DNA from: JAUILA01 sp050289805
Lineage (GTDB): Bacteria > Bacteroidota > Bacteroidia > Cytophagales > Cyclobacteriaceae
Length of the DNA stretch: 64,000 nt
Reading direction: 5' to 3'
NCBI GenBank assembly: GCA_050289805.1
Contig: JBNKGL010000005.1
Coordinates: forward strand, 145,253-209,252
Positions 25,152-32,308 of this stretch are shown piece by piece. Each line of letters opens with the position of its first letter. The stretch's first letter is position 1. A program made the position numbers and the translations under genes. Under the pieces are notes generated by a model that was given only the letters and a program-made list of their open reading frames with translations, was not told the origin of the DNA and searched no databases.

Positions 25152-26162
25152 ATGATCATTCAACTCGAAAACCAGATTAGTGAACAACTTAAGCAAAGTA
25201 TTATTGAGAAAGTTCACGAGCTTAAGTATAAGACCACTGAAGTGAATACCCAGAAAGGCCGTTACATTATCGGCATAGGTAAGAAGGATTTTGATATTCG
25301 TAAGATTGGCCATCTTGAAGGTATTTCAGATATACATATTGTATCGGATGACTATAAGCTTGTTTCAAACAAATGGAAGGTAAAACCAACAACGATCGAT
25401 TTGGGCGATGGCGTCATTATTGGGGAAGGAAGCTTTGCCATCATGGCCGGTCCGTGTTCGATTGAAGGCGAAGAGCAAATAGAGAAGACCATCAATCACC
25501 TTAAAGCCAATAATATCAGAATTATGCGCGGCGGTGTTTATAAACCGCGTAGTTCTCCCTATTCCTTTCGCGGAATGGGTATCGACGGACTGAAAACCTG
25601 GTACAAGGCTGCCCGTGAGGCGGGGATTAAGATCATTACTGAAGTTATGCAGGTAAGCCAGATCGAGGAGATGTATGATTATATTGACATTTACCAGGTT
25701 GGAGCCAGAAATACACAGAATTTTAACCTGCTGGATGAACTGGGACGTGTGGATAAGGCGGTTCTTATCAAACGGGGAATATCCGGTACCATAGATGAGT
25801 TGCTTTACAGTGCTGAATACGTTTTTTCTGCCGGCAATGAATCGCTGATGTTGTGCGAGCGCGGGATCAGGACCTATGAGCGTGCGAGCAGAAATACCAT
25901 GGATATCAATGCGATCAGTATTTTGAAGGAAAAGACTCACCTACCGGTAATCGCTGACCCCAGTCATGGAATCGGCATTCGGGACCATGTAGAGCCTGTT
26001 GCCCTGGCATCGATCATGGCTGGTGCTGATGGGGTAATTTATGAGACACATGAAAAGCCTGATGAGGCGTTTTCAGATGGGCAGCAAACGCTGAATTTTG
26101 CCGAAAGCGCCCGGCTGATTGACAGAATGCGGAAAACTTATGATCTGAGAGAATCATTTTAA
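25152..26162 (+). CDS. aroF: DAHP synthase (AroA-beta type, ferredoxin-like N-terminal domain)
   Basis: 3-Deoxy-D-arabino-heptulosonate-7-phosphate synthase makes the first intermediate of the shikimate pathway. The protein (336 aa) has an N-terminal ferredoxin-like domain (residues 1-75) of the Thermotoga type, followed by the barrel with IMAGPCSIEG, RGGVYKPRSSPYSF, ITEVMQV, QVGARNTQNFNLL, LIKRGISGT and the metal-site IADPSHGIG. It is the eighth gene of the trp operon, 2 bases after trpA, so attenuation at the trp leader also adjusts entry into the whole aromatic pathway. No chorismate mutase fusion is present. No terminator follows before the next promoter. Confidence 0.95.
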   Translation: MIIQLENQISEQLKQSIIEKVHELKYKTTEVNTQKGRYIIGIGKKDFDIRKIGHLEGISDIHIVSDDYKLVSNKWKVKPTTIDLGDGVIIGEGSFAIMAGPCSIEGEEQIEKTINHLKANNIRIMRGGVYKPRSSPYSFRGMGIDGLKTWYKAAREAGIKIITEVMQVSQIEEMYDYIDIYQVGARNTQNFNLLDELGRVDKAVLIKRGISGTIDELLYSAEYVFSAGNESLMLCERGIRTYERASRNTMDINAISILKEKTHLPVIADPSHGIGIRDHVEPVALASIMAGADGVIYETHEKPDEAFSDGQQTLNFAESARLIDRMRKTYDLRESF

Positions 26163-26182
26163 CCGTTTTTCTTACACAGCGC

Positions 26183-26212
26183 TTGTGATTTTTACAAAAC
26201 CGTGTAGATTTG
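26183..26212 (+). promoter_or_regulatory. Promoter of the phenylalanine hydroxylase leader
   Basis: TTG (26183-26185), a 19-base spacer and TAGATTTG (26205-26212) repeat exactly the layout of the trp promoter. The leader ATG follows the -7 element by only 4 bases, so the transcript is probably leaderless or nearly so. Confidence 0.7.
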
Positions 26213-26216
26213 AAAT

Positions 26217-26294
26217 ATGAATTCGTTTTTCAACACCTATTATTTTTATTATTTCCGCGATACAGCGATCGGAATAGGTAATAGGTGTATGTAA
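26217..26294 (+). CDS. Phe/Tyr-rich leader peptide upstream of phenylalanine hydroxylase
   Basis: This 25-codon frame has the core FFNTYYFYYF at residues 4-13: four Phe and four Tyr in ten codons, an extreme composition matching the substrate (Phe) and product (Tyr) of the downstream enzyme. The aromatic codons (26226-26255) overlap the first arm of a hairpin, and the frame ends at TAA 26292-26294 just past the second arm. The design parallels the pheA leader of enterobacteria, but in front of a hydroxylase gene. There is no Shine-Dalgarno sequence. Confidence 0.85.
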   Translation: MNSFFNTYYFYYFRDTAIGIGNRCM

Positions 26295-26346
26295 ATATTT
26301 AAACACTGAGACGAAAGGCCTGATTCCGACAACGAATCAGGCCTTT
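26233..26346 (+). promoter_or_regulatory. Phe/Tyr attenuator: alternative 1:2, 2:3 and 3:4 hairpins
   Basis: Pair 1:2 joins ACACCTATTA (26233-26242, Tyr codons 8-9) to TAATAGGTGT (26279-26288), ten perfect pairs, extended inside by TTCCG (26253-26257) with CGGAA (26270-26274). Pair 2:3 joins CGGAATAGG (26270-26278) to CCTGATTCCG (26319-26328), nine pairs around one bulged G. Pair 3:4 is the terminator stem. Arms 1 and 3 compete for the same arm 2, the logic of ribosome-mediated attenuation. Confidence 0.82.
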
Positions 26347-26350
26347 TTTA
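26314..26350 (+). terminator. Attenuator terminator before phenylalanine hydroxylase
   Basis: A perfect 13-bp stem (AAAGGCCTGATTC at 26314-26326 and its complement at 26334-26346, loop CGACAAC) runs into six T residues, 15 bases before the phhA ATG. It lies between the leader promoter and phhA. Confidence 0.93.
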
Positions 26351-26364
26351 TTTAACAAAATGCT

Positions 26365-27126
26365 ATGAGAACAATACCCACATTGAAAGATGGCCGACAG
26401 GTCCACATGAATTACACCGACGAGGACAGAGCGGTATGGAAAATATTATTCAACAGGCAAAAGGAACAGTTGCAGCGATATGCCAGTGGTGAATATCTCG
26501 AAGGGCTGGAAACCATCGGATTCAATGCTGATGAAATCCCTTCTTTTGAGAAGATCAATGTCATTTTGAAGCAGGCAACCGGGTGGGAGCTGATAGCGGT
26601 TCCCGGTATTGTAGACGACCGGACTTTTTTCGGCTATATGGCTGAACGGAAATTTCCAGCAACTACCTGGCTGCGAAAGATGAGTGAACTGGATTACCTG
26701 GAGGAACCTGATATGTTTCATGATGTCTTCGCTCATGTGCCATTGCTTGCAAATTCGCATTTCGCCGATTTTTTGTATGAAATGAGCCAGATCAGTCTTG
26801 ACTATATCGATAATCCCCTGGCTATAGAACTTCTTTCGCGGATTTACTGGTATACCGTTGAGTTCGGACTTATTCGGGAGAACGGGGAATTGAGAATTTA
26901 TGGAGCCGGTATTCTTTCTTCATCCGGCGAAACCAGATATTGTGTGGGTAAGGAACCAATGCATTTTGAATTCAATGCCGAACACCTGTTAAATGCGCCC
27001 TATCGAAAGGATGTATTTCAGGACCGGTATTTCATCATTGATTCATTTGAAAAGCTTTACAGGAGCATGGAGGAGATCCCTCATATCCTTCGGGAAAAGC
27101 TGAATAAAACGGTATTATTTGCATAA
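26365..27126 (+). CDS. phhA: Phenylalanine 4-monooxygenase (aromatic amino acid hydroxylase)
   Basis: This iron- and pterin-dependent enzyme hydroxylates phenylalanine to tyrosine. The 253-aa protein is the compact bacterial form without an ACT domain. Iron ligands are visible as His119 and His124 in MFHDVFAHVPLL and Glu166 in WYTVEFGL; RKFPATTWLR and GAGILSSSGE are also conserved. It is preceded by the Phe/Tyr attenuator, suggesting an anabolic role (making Tyr when Tyr or Phe is short) rather than only catabolism; that is inference. A terminator follows at once, so it is a single-gene unit. Confidence 0.95.
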   Translation: MRTIPTLKDGRQVHMNYTDEDRAVWKILFNRQKEQLQRYASGEYLEGLETIGFNADEIPSFEKINVILKQATGWELIAVPGIVDDRTFFGYMAERKFPATTWLRKMSELDYLEEPDMFHDVFAHVPLLANSHFADFLYEMSQISLDYIDNPLAIELLSRIYWYTVEFGLIRENGELRIYGAGILSSSGETRYCVGKEPMHFEFNAEHLLNAPYRKDVFQDRYFIIDSFEKLYRSMEEIPHILREKLNKTVLFA

Positions 27127-27130
27127 AATG

Positions 27131-27163
27131 AAAGGCCTTTCCAGTTACGGAAAGGCCTTTTTT
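27131..27163 (+). terminator. Intrinsic terminator after phhA
   Basis: AAAGGCCTTTCC (27131-27142) pairs perfectly with GGAAAGGCCTTT (27149-27160), loop AGTTAC, followed by more T residues. It begins 4 bases after the phhA stop and faces the convergent sqr gene. Confidence 0.9.
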
Positions 27164-27219
27164 AACCTTCTGCCTGTCAAACATTCCCGTACACCATGGG
27201 ATCGATTTAGGGCTGAAAT

Positions 27220-28479
27220 TTACGCTTTGCCTTTCAGCATGCGGTTCCAGTATAACCAGGGCAGAAAGTATTTTTTCATCAACCACATGCTGTACCGTTC
27301 TTTGGCCAGGTTGAACGGGAAAGAAGGGGTTGGTTTATTGTCATAATCGAATTCTGCAAGTACCATTCGGCCGTAGCGGGTAACCAACGGACAACTTCCA
27401 TAGCCATCGTAAGTAGGATTGCCAGCCAGTGTTTCATTCTTCATGGTATCCAGCAGGTTTTCAACCAATACAGGTGCTTGTTTTCGCACAGCGGCTCCGG
27501 TTTTCGCATTTGGCGTACTTGATGCGTCTCCTAATGAATATACATTAGCATATCGAACATGCTGAAGCGTGTGCTTGTCAACATCCACCCATCCATAGGG
27601 ATCTTCCGGCTTGGCAAGCTTGCTGTTCCTGATGAAATCCGGGGCGCTCTGAGGAGGAGGTGTATGAAGCATTGTAAAAGGAATGACAAATTTATTATCA
27701 CCTTCCAGCCGAATTCCCAATTTCCGGTCTTCATCCGTAAGTACAGCCTTTGTGTCCGGCTTGGTGAACTCATAAATAGCCTCTTTCTTTTCAGGATTGA
27801 TCTCTACAAGTTTGTGATAGTAGCGCGTAAAGATATTTCTCTTTTTGATAATGTTATTGAGGGTATCAGCGAAGTTCTTTACTCCAAAGATCACCGTACC
27901 AGGAGTTGCGAATATAACGTTGATGTTATCGCGTACTCCCTGTTTTCTCCAGTAATCCTCTGCCAGATACATGATCTTTTGAGGAGCGCCACCGCATTTT
28001 ATTGGAGTAGCCGGCTGTGTGAAAATGGCATTACCACTTTTTGTATTCTGTAACAACTCCCAGGTATAGGTTGTCATATCCTTTTCATAGTTGCTGGTAA
28101 CACCATGTTTACCAAGTGCTTCCTTCAATCCGGGAATAGCATCCCAGTTGTATTGAATGCCTGCGGCAACCACTAAGTAGTCGTAGGTGATAGTGCCTTT
28201 TTCAGCGGTTGTGAGACTGTTGTTGTCTGGATCTACGCTTGTAACCTTATCCTGGATCCAGGTGGCACCTTTCGGAATGAAATCTTTTTCGTCACGAATG
28301 GTGTCCTTAAGGTCATATGTGCCGGCGCCTACGAGTGTCCATGCCGGTTGATAGTAATGTTTGGAGGAGGGCTCAATGATTCCAACGTCAAGTTTTGAAT
28401 CTTTTCTGAGCAATCGTGCAGCAACAGTTATTCCACCTGTGCCACCCCCGATAATCAAGATTTTGTGATGTTGTCCCAT
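27220..28479 (-). CDS. sqr: Sulfide:quinone oxidoreductase, type II
   Basis: This flavoprotein (419 aa) oxidises sulfide, passing electrons to quinone and sulfur to a thiol acceptor as persulfide. The N-terminal FAD motif is ILIIGGGTGGITVAARL. The two catalytic cysteines fit the type II (eukaryotic SQOR-like) pattern: Cys162 in KCGGAPQKIM and Cys363 in YGSCPLVTRYGR. VYSLGDASS is the second FAD motif, and a C-terminal amphipathic segment (MWLMKKYFLPWLYWNRML) probably anchors it at the membrane. An operator palindrome is centred 63 bases upstream of its ATG, shared with the divergent Crp/Fnr gene. Confidence 0.93.
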   Translation of the reverse strand: MGQHHKILIIGGGTGGITVAARLLRKDSKLDVGIIEPSSKHYYQPAWTLVGAGTYDLKDTIRDEKDFIPKGATWIQDKVTSVDPDNNSLTTAEKGTITYDYLVVAAGIQYNWDAIPGLKEALGKHGVTSNYEKDMTTYTWELLQNTKSGNAIFTQPATPIKCGGAPQKIMYLAEDYWRKQGVRDNINVIFATPGTVIFGVKNFADTLNNIIKKRNIFTRYYHKLVEINPEKKEAIYEFTKPDTKAVLTDEDRKLGIRLEGDNKFVIPFTMLHTPPPQSAPDFIRNSKLAKPEDPYGWVDVDKHTLQHVRYANVYSLGDASSTPNAKTGAAVRKQAPVLVENLLDTMKNETLAGNPTYDGYGSCPLVTRYGRMVLAEFDYDNKPTPSFPFNLAKERYSMWLMKKYFLPWLYWNRMLKGKA

Positions 28480-28534
28480 GATGTTTGTCTTCTTTAATTA
28501 TGATATAATTCTAGCTATTTAAAAGATATTAATA

Positions 28535-28550
28535 GGTAACTTTTGTTACC
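28535..28550. promoter_or_regulatory. Operator A: GGTAAC-N4-GTTACC between sqr and the Crp/Fnr regulator
   Basis: A perfect 16-bp palindrome. On the minus strand a weak -7 element TAGAATTA begins 29.5 bases from its centre towards sqr. On the plus strand CTTTTTTG begins 29.5 bases from the centre towards the regulator gene. The symmetry suggests activation in both directions, with autoregulation. Confidence 0.75.
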
Positions 28551-28639
28551 TTCAAAGCATGATATAAATCGCTTTTTTGCCCGATTATAAATGAATAATT
28601 GGAAATGGTTAGGCAATTGTACTTTACTCAATATACCTC

Positions 28640-29341
28640 ATGAAAGCGATAAAACAGAATAGTAGAAAAATAGAAAGCCGCACATTAATTATGGAAACTT
28701 CACTCAGTAACGCAAAAGAAACTGCAAAGTCCGTTTTATCTTCCATGGGTTTTGAAGCAAAACTGCTGGAGGAAATTTTAAGTACAGGCCGACTGCGAAA
28801 GGTGAAGGCAGGTCAGACTGTTATTTCACCTGGTGTGCGTGCGGATGAAATTCCGTTGGTGATCGAAGGTTCCCTGAAGGTTATGCGTCAGGATGAATCG
28901 GGCAATGAAATTTTTCTATATTACCTGGAAGGGGGTGACACTTGTGCTATGTCCATTACCTGTTGCCTGGAGAATAAACTCAGCGAATTTATTGCAATCG
29001 CCGAGGAAGACAGTCTTTTATGGCTGATCCCTGTGACCTCCATGGATTCCTGGGTAAGCAAGTATCCATCATTCAGGCGTTTTGTATTTTCTTCATATCA
29101 ATCCCGGTTTGACGAATTACTTACCGCCATAGACAGTGTGGCGTTTATGAAAATGGATGAGCGACTTTATAAATACCTCCTTGATAAGAAACAGGCCTCA
29201 GGTTCCTATGTGATCAACAAAACCCACCAGGAGATTGCTCGGGAACTGAATACCTCCCGTGTTGTAATTTCCAGGCTAATCAAGAAACTGGAGCTTGAAG
29301 GTAAAGTTGAACAGCACCGAAACCGAATCGAAGTGCTGTAA
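28640..29341 (+). CDS. Crp/Fnr family transcriptional regulator with cysteine cluster
   Basis: The protein (233 aa from the first ATG, 216 from an alternative ATG at 28691) has a cyclic-nucleotide-binding-type beta roll (about residues 45-135), a dimer helix and a C-terminal winged helix with HQEIARELNTS and RVVISRLIKKLE as helix-turn-helix. Where CRP has its phosphate-binding cassette this protein has GGDTCAMSITCC (Cys102, Cys108, Cys109), with no RSA-type arginine, so cAMP sensing is unlikely and thiol or persulfide sensing is plausible. It is divergent from sqr and sits beside the palindromic operators, so it is the obvious candidate regulator of the sulfur island. Confidence 0.9.
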   Translation: MKAIKQNSRKIESRTLIMETSLSNAKETAKSVLSSMGFEAKLLEEILSTGRLRKVKAGQTVISPGVRADEIPLVIEGSLKVMRQDESGNEIFLYYLEGGDTCAMSITCCLENKLSEFIAIAEEDSLLWLIPVTSMDSWVSKYPSFRRFVFSSYQSRFDELLTAIDSVAFMKMDERLYKYLLDKKQASGSYVINKTHQEIARELNTSRVVISRLIKKLELEGKVEQHRNRIEVL

Positions 29342-29350
29342 TAATTTCCG

Positions 29351-30235
29351 TTAGCGATTTTCTTTTTTAAGAACGAATACCCGGCTGATATTGAAACCGA
29401 AGTAAATATCGCCATTCATCAGGTCACCCTGTGTTTCTGCAATGAAATAGGGCTCGATCATCCCCTTCGAGTTTGTAATATGTAATTGAAATACATGGCC
29501 GCCGGTTTCAATATCCACACCAATTGCCACGGAATTATTGGTTACAATAGCGTTGTAGCCTTCAAGTTGATAATAATATTCTCCTGTTATAGCCACACGG
29601 TTGGAAACTTTCACTCGTCCGCCAATACCGATGGAATAGATGTCATTTTGATCCTCTTCGGTAGGTACCAGATTTCGGTGAATGTAGGTTGGCATAACCT
29701 GTAAAGAAAAAGCATTATTCCATTTTCGCGCAATCAGCAGCTGGCCTGAATACGACATCCTGGAACTGAAATAGTTTGTTCGCTCCGGATCGTCCCAATG
29801 AAGAGAATTCAGCGCTGCGCTGGTATAGGCGGATACAGTGACAGGCATGAATCTTTTGCCGCCTGATTGTCGCAATAGCTTTACCTTGAGATATCCGTCA
29901 AAGGTCTTTTTAAAGGAACTTCGTCCGATTCCCACATTCAGCCAGTTCGTAATCCCATACTGAAATCCCAATCGCATTGTTGCCTGATCGAGCCCAAAAA
30001 AGTTGTACGCCCCGTCATTGATCTTACCGAATCGGTGCTGAATCACAAACTGTAGTTCACCCGGGGAGGTGAGTTCTACCGACTGCCCGTGTACAATTCT
30101 CGTATCCTTGAATGTAGCATAGGCGTATTCAGTTGTTTCGCCGGCTTCTTCATCGAGAATATCCAGCAGGTCATCCTGGGCAAAGAGTATAGATGAGCTC
30201 ATCAACAGCAAAATGATGGTCGCGGCAGGTTTCAT
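29351..30235 (-). CDS. DUF5777 family beta-barrel protein
   Basis: A signal peptide (KPAATIILLLMSSSILFAQ) precedes a protein of about 275 aa built from alternating beta strands typical of small outer-membrane barrels (LQFVIQHRFGKIND, ATMRLGFQYGITNWLNVGIGRS in parts, NNSVAIGVDIETGGHVFQLHITNS in parts). It ends in aromatic-hydrophobic strands. The family is known as DUF5777 and has no assigned function. It is the last gene of a five-gene minus-strand cluster with YceI, two cytochrome-like lipoproteins and an OB-fold protein. Confidence 0.85.
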   Translation of the reverse strand: MKPAATIILLLMSSSILFAQDDLLDILDEEAGETTEYAYATFKDTRIVHGQSVELTSPGELQFVIQHRFGKINDGAYNFFGLDQATMRLGFQYGITNWLNVGIGRSSFKKTFDGYLKVKLLRQSGGKRFMPVTVSAYTSAALNSLHWDDPERTNYFSSRMSYSGQLLIARKWNNAFSLQVMPTYIHRNLVPTEEDQNDIYSIGIGGRVKVSNRVAITGEYYYQLEGYNAIVTNNSVAIGVDIETGGHVFQLHITNSKGMIEPYFIAETQGDLMNGDIYFGFNISRVFVLKKENR

Positions 30236-30242
30236 TTAATTG

Positions 30243-30797
30243 CTAGTTATTATAAGGAGCCAGTGCCATGTTCAGACTAATCATTACTTCTTCAGCGATC
30301 TTGCCAGTTACGGCAGAAGGAATTTCGATTTTGTAATCCTCCAGTTTAATGACAAACTCCGATGAGATGCTGAACCCACGGTCAGTATTTTCAATAATCC
30401 CTGTCGTCTCCACCGAATTCGTAATTCCGTGAATGGTGAGTTCACCTTTAACAGAAACTTCATGCTTACCTTTCTTGTCTAGCGCGGCGTCCTCCAGGTT
30501 GATGACAGTACCCTTGAACGTTGATTTCGGGAATTTGTGGGATTCCACATAATTCTCATTGAAATGTTCTTCCATCAGGGCTTTCTCAAATTTGAATCCA
30601 CGCATCTGGATAGATACAGCAATCTCTCCGCTTGATTTGTCAAAAATGCATGAAGCCTGCTGGTTCATGGCCTCAATCTTTTCCATTGGGGCATCTGAAT
30701 ATAAACTGATCTCCCCGGTTCGGGTAAAATAGCGATCCTGCGACCAACTGCAGGTCATGGCTAAAACACAAATGGATAGAATGGTTAGTTGTTTCAT
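30243..30797 (-). CDS. YceI family periplasmic protein
   Basis: YceI proteins are lipocalin-like periplasmic carriers of isoprenoid-type ligands, often linked to respiratory electron transfer. The ATG at 30795-30797 is chosen because it opens the signal peptide MKQLTILSICVLAMTCSWSQ; the longer frame has no signal and overlaps the neighbour. The mature part has the family pattern ISLYSDAPMEKIEA, MRGFKFEKALMEEHFNENY, KFPKSTFKGTV, GELTIHGITNSVETTG and LEDYKIEIPSAV. It starts 11 bases after the cytochrome-like gene and ends 7 bases before the barrel gene. Confidence 0.92.
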   Translation of the reverse strand: MKQLTILSICVLAMTCSWSQDRYFTRTGEISLYSDAPMEKIEAMNQQASCIFDKSSGEIAVSIQMRGFKFEKALMEEHFNENYVESHKFPKSTFKGTVINLEDAALDKKGKHEVSVKGELTIHGITNSVETTGIIENTDRGFSISSEFVIKLEDYKIEIPSAVTGKIAEEVMISLNMALAPYNN

Positions 30798-30808
30798 AGA
30801 TTTATAGT

Positions 30809-31162
30809 TTAGTTGTTTGTTGCGCCGTTGTCGAGCCATGCCCGAATTTTGTCCTGTTCGCATTTACTTAAAGGACCTGAAGGAGGCATATCTTTTCTGG
30901 TGAGCACGCGGTCCCGGAACTGACCATCGTCTGCAATACTTTTTATGGATGCATAGCTGGTGAGTTTTACACGGCCTGTTCCCCCGACATGGCAGCCAGC
31001 GGTCGCGCATTTTGCATCCACCAAAGGTTTAATGTCTAATGCAAATGAGACTTCGGTTGAATAGCAGGAAGATTCGCCCGGGTATAGCATTTCTTCATTG
31101 TCGTAATAGCATGATGACAATCCCGCAGAAAAAAACAATATCAAAATAGATGTTCGTTTCAT
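30809..31162 (-). CDS. Lipoprotein with cytochrome c-like CX4CH motif (single domain)
   Basis: The ATG at 31160-31162 opens a lipoprotein signal (ILILFFSAGLSSC). The 117-aa precursor then has the pattern IKPLVDAKCATAGCHVGG, in which C-x4-C-H replaces the standard CxxCH, and RKDMPPSGPLS, whose Met could be the distal ligand. It ends in a helix IRAWLDNGATNN. This matches the domain in the next gene upstream. Haem binding is inferred; the Cys spacing is non-standard, so a disulfide or other metal is possible. Confidence 0.78.
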   Translation of the reverse strand: MKRTSILILFFSAGLSSCYYDNEEMLYPGESSCYSTEVSFALDIKPLVDAKCATAGCHVGGTGRVKLTSYASIKSIADDGQFRDRVLTRKDMPPSGPLSKCEQDKIRAWLDNGATNN

Positions 31163-31166
31163 ATTG

Positions 31167-31883
31167 CTAATTGTTCCGGGAGCCTTCATCCAGCCAAATT
31201 CTGATCATGTCAATATCACATGCAGTGAGTCCGCCACCCGGAGGCATATCCTTTTTATCCAGCACTCTGTTTCTGAGAAGACCATTGTCAGCCCAGTTTT
31301 TTACCTGGTCAAATGAATTCAGGACTCCATTAGTACTTCCCGTTCCATGACATCCGCTGGACGTAGCGCAGCTTCTGTTAACGATCGGTTTGATATTGAT
31401 GGCATACGAAATATTTTCGGATACACATGAGGTGCATTCATTCTGCGGAGCCCCCTGTAAAATCCAGTTTTTAATCAGATCCAATTGTTCCTGGGGCAGG
31501 TAATATCCTTTGCCCGTGGCCGGGTCAAGCGGCATAAGATCATCCGTTTCGGGCAGGGTCATCACCTTATAAAATTTACTTTCCCCGGGATTGAATGGCT
31601 TTATTCCCTGTCTTATATTCTGATAATTGGTAAGGACGAGCCCTTCTTCATGCGTTTGTGCGTCATGACAGCCTGTGATAGCACAGCTTGAAAGGAATAT
31701 GGGGAGGATATCATTGGTAAAATACACCGAATCCGGGTCGCAGGGAATTTCGGTATTCACTACCGTTGTGTCGTCACCGGGAATTGCCGGTGATCCCGGA
31801 TCATCCTCTATAAATTCAGGGTCATGAACACAGGCAGCCAGCCACAAAAGACCAAAGAGGATAAATATTGATGTCTTTTTCAT
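31167..31883 (-). CDS. Lipoprotein with two cytochrome c-like domains
   Basis: A lipoprotein signal (FGLLWLAAC) leads into a low-complexity linker rich in Asp, Pro and Gly, then two similar domains. The first has ILPIFLSSCAITGCH (C-x4-C-H) and DDLMPLDP; the second has IKPIVNRSCATSSGCH (C-x5-C-H) and KKDMPPGGGLTAC. Each domain ends in an IxxWxxxG helix. An extra CTSC pair sits between them. The layout suggests a periplasm-facing electron carrier, but neither site is a canonical CxxCH. Its stop lies 4 bases before the single-domain homologue. Confidence 0.78.
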   Translation of the reverse strand: MKKTSIFILFGLLWLAACVHDPEFIEDDPGSPAIPGDDTTVVNTEIPCDPDSVYFTNDILPIFLSSCAITGCHDAQTHEEGLVLTNYQNIRQGIKPFNPGESKFYKVMTLPETDDLMPLDPATGKGYYLPQEQLDLIKNWILQGAPQNECTSCVSENISYAINIKPIVNRSCATSSGCHGTGSTNGVLNSFDQVKNWADNGLLRNRVLDKKDMPPGGGLTACDIDMIRIWLDEGSRNN

Positions 31884-31885
31884 TT

Positions 31886-32308
31886 TTAATAACTTACTAT
31901 GCTACCTTCCCTGAGTTTTACTTCTCCAAGCAAATCATCAAAACCGGTGACAAGACCCTTGACGCGAATTGGCTGAGGTAATGATAAGTCTTTGGGTATA
32001 CTTTCACCCATCGAAAGTTCGCATATGGTAATGCCCTTAATCCCGTAAAGAATGACAGTTTTTACACTGTTTTCCGATTCAATTACCTGTTCCAGCATTC
32101 CTTCAACTATAATTACCTGATCAAAATACTTTTGAAAGCTTTCTGATTCGTTCTGCTGGAACTGCGTAAGAATGGTATCCACAGAAACACTATACAGGGC
32201 AGTTTCAGCTTCAATATTCCGGTGGGACTTGTTCACATAAAACCACGCGGTAAGTGCTACCGCAGACCCAGTGAGCAGAAGGATTAATATTGGACGTAAC
32301 AATTTCAT
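31886..32308 (-). CDS. Membrane-anchored OB-fold-like protein
   Basis: The 140-aa product has an N-terminal membrane anchor (ILILLLTGSAVALTAWFYV), then an extracytoplasmic domain with the pattern VSVDTILTQFQQNE, DQVIIVEGMLEQV, SVKTVILYGI, ITICELSM and QPIRVKGLVTGFDD, like the OB-fold tRNA_anti-like family found in Bacteroidota membrane proteins. No catalytic site was recognised. It is first in the five-gene minus-strand cluster; no GTAAC palindrome at the expected spacing was found in front of it. Confidence 0.72.
   Translation of the reverse strand: MKLLRPILILLLTGSAVALTAWFYVNKSHRNIEAETALYSVSVDTILTQFQQNESESFQKYFDQVIIVEGMLEQVIESENSVKTVILYGIKGITICELSMGESIPKDLSLPQPIRVKGLVTGFDDLLGEVKLREGSIVSY

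Noticed and set aside
26387..26764. Overlapping antisense frames within phhA, trp and other genes as additional coding genes.
   Set aside because: They run opposite to well-supported genes, lack recognisable domains and have no plausible start signals.
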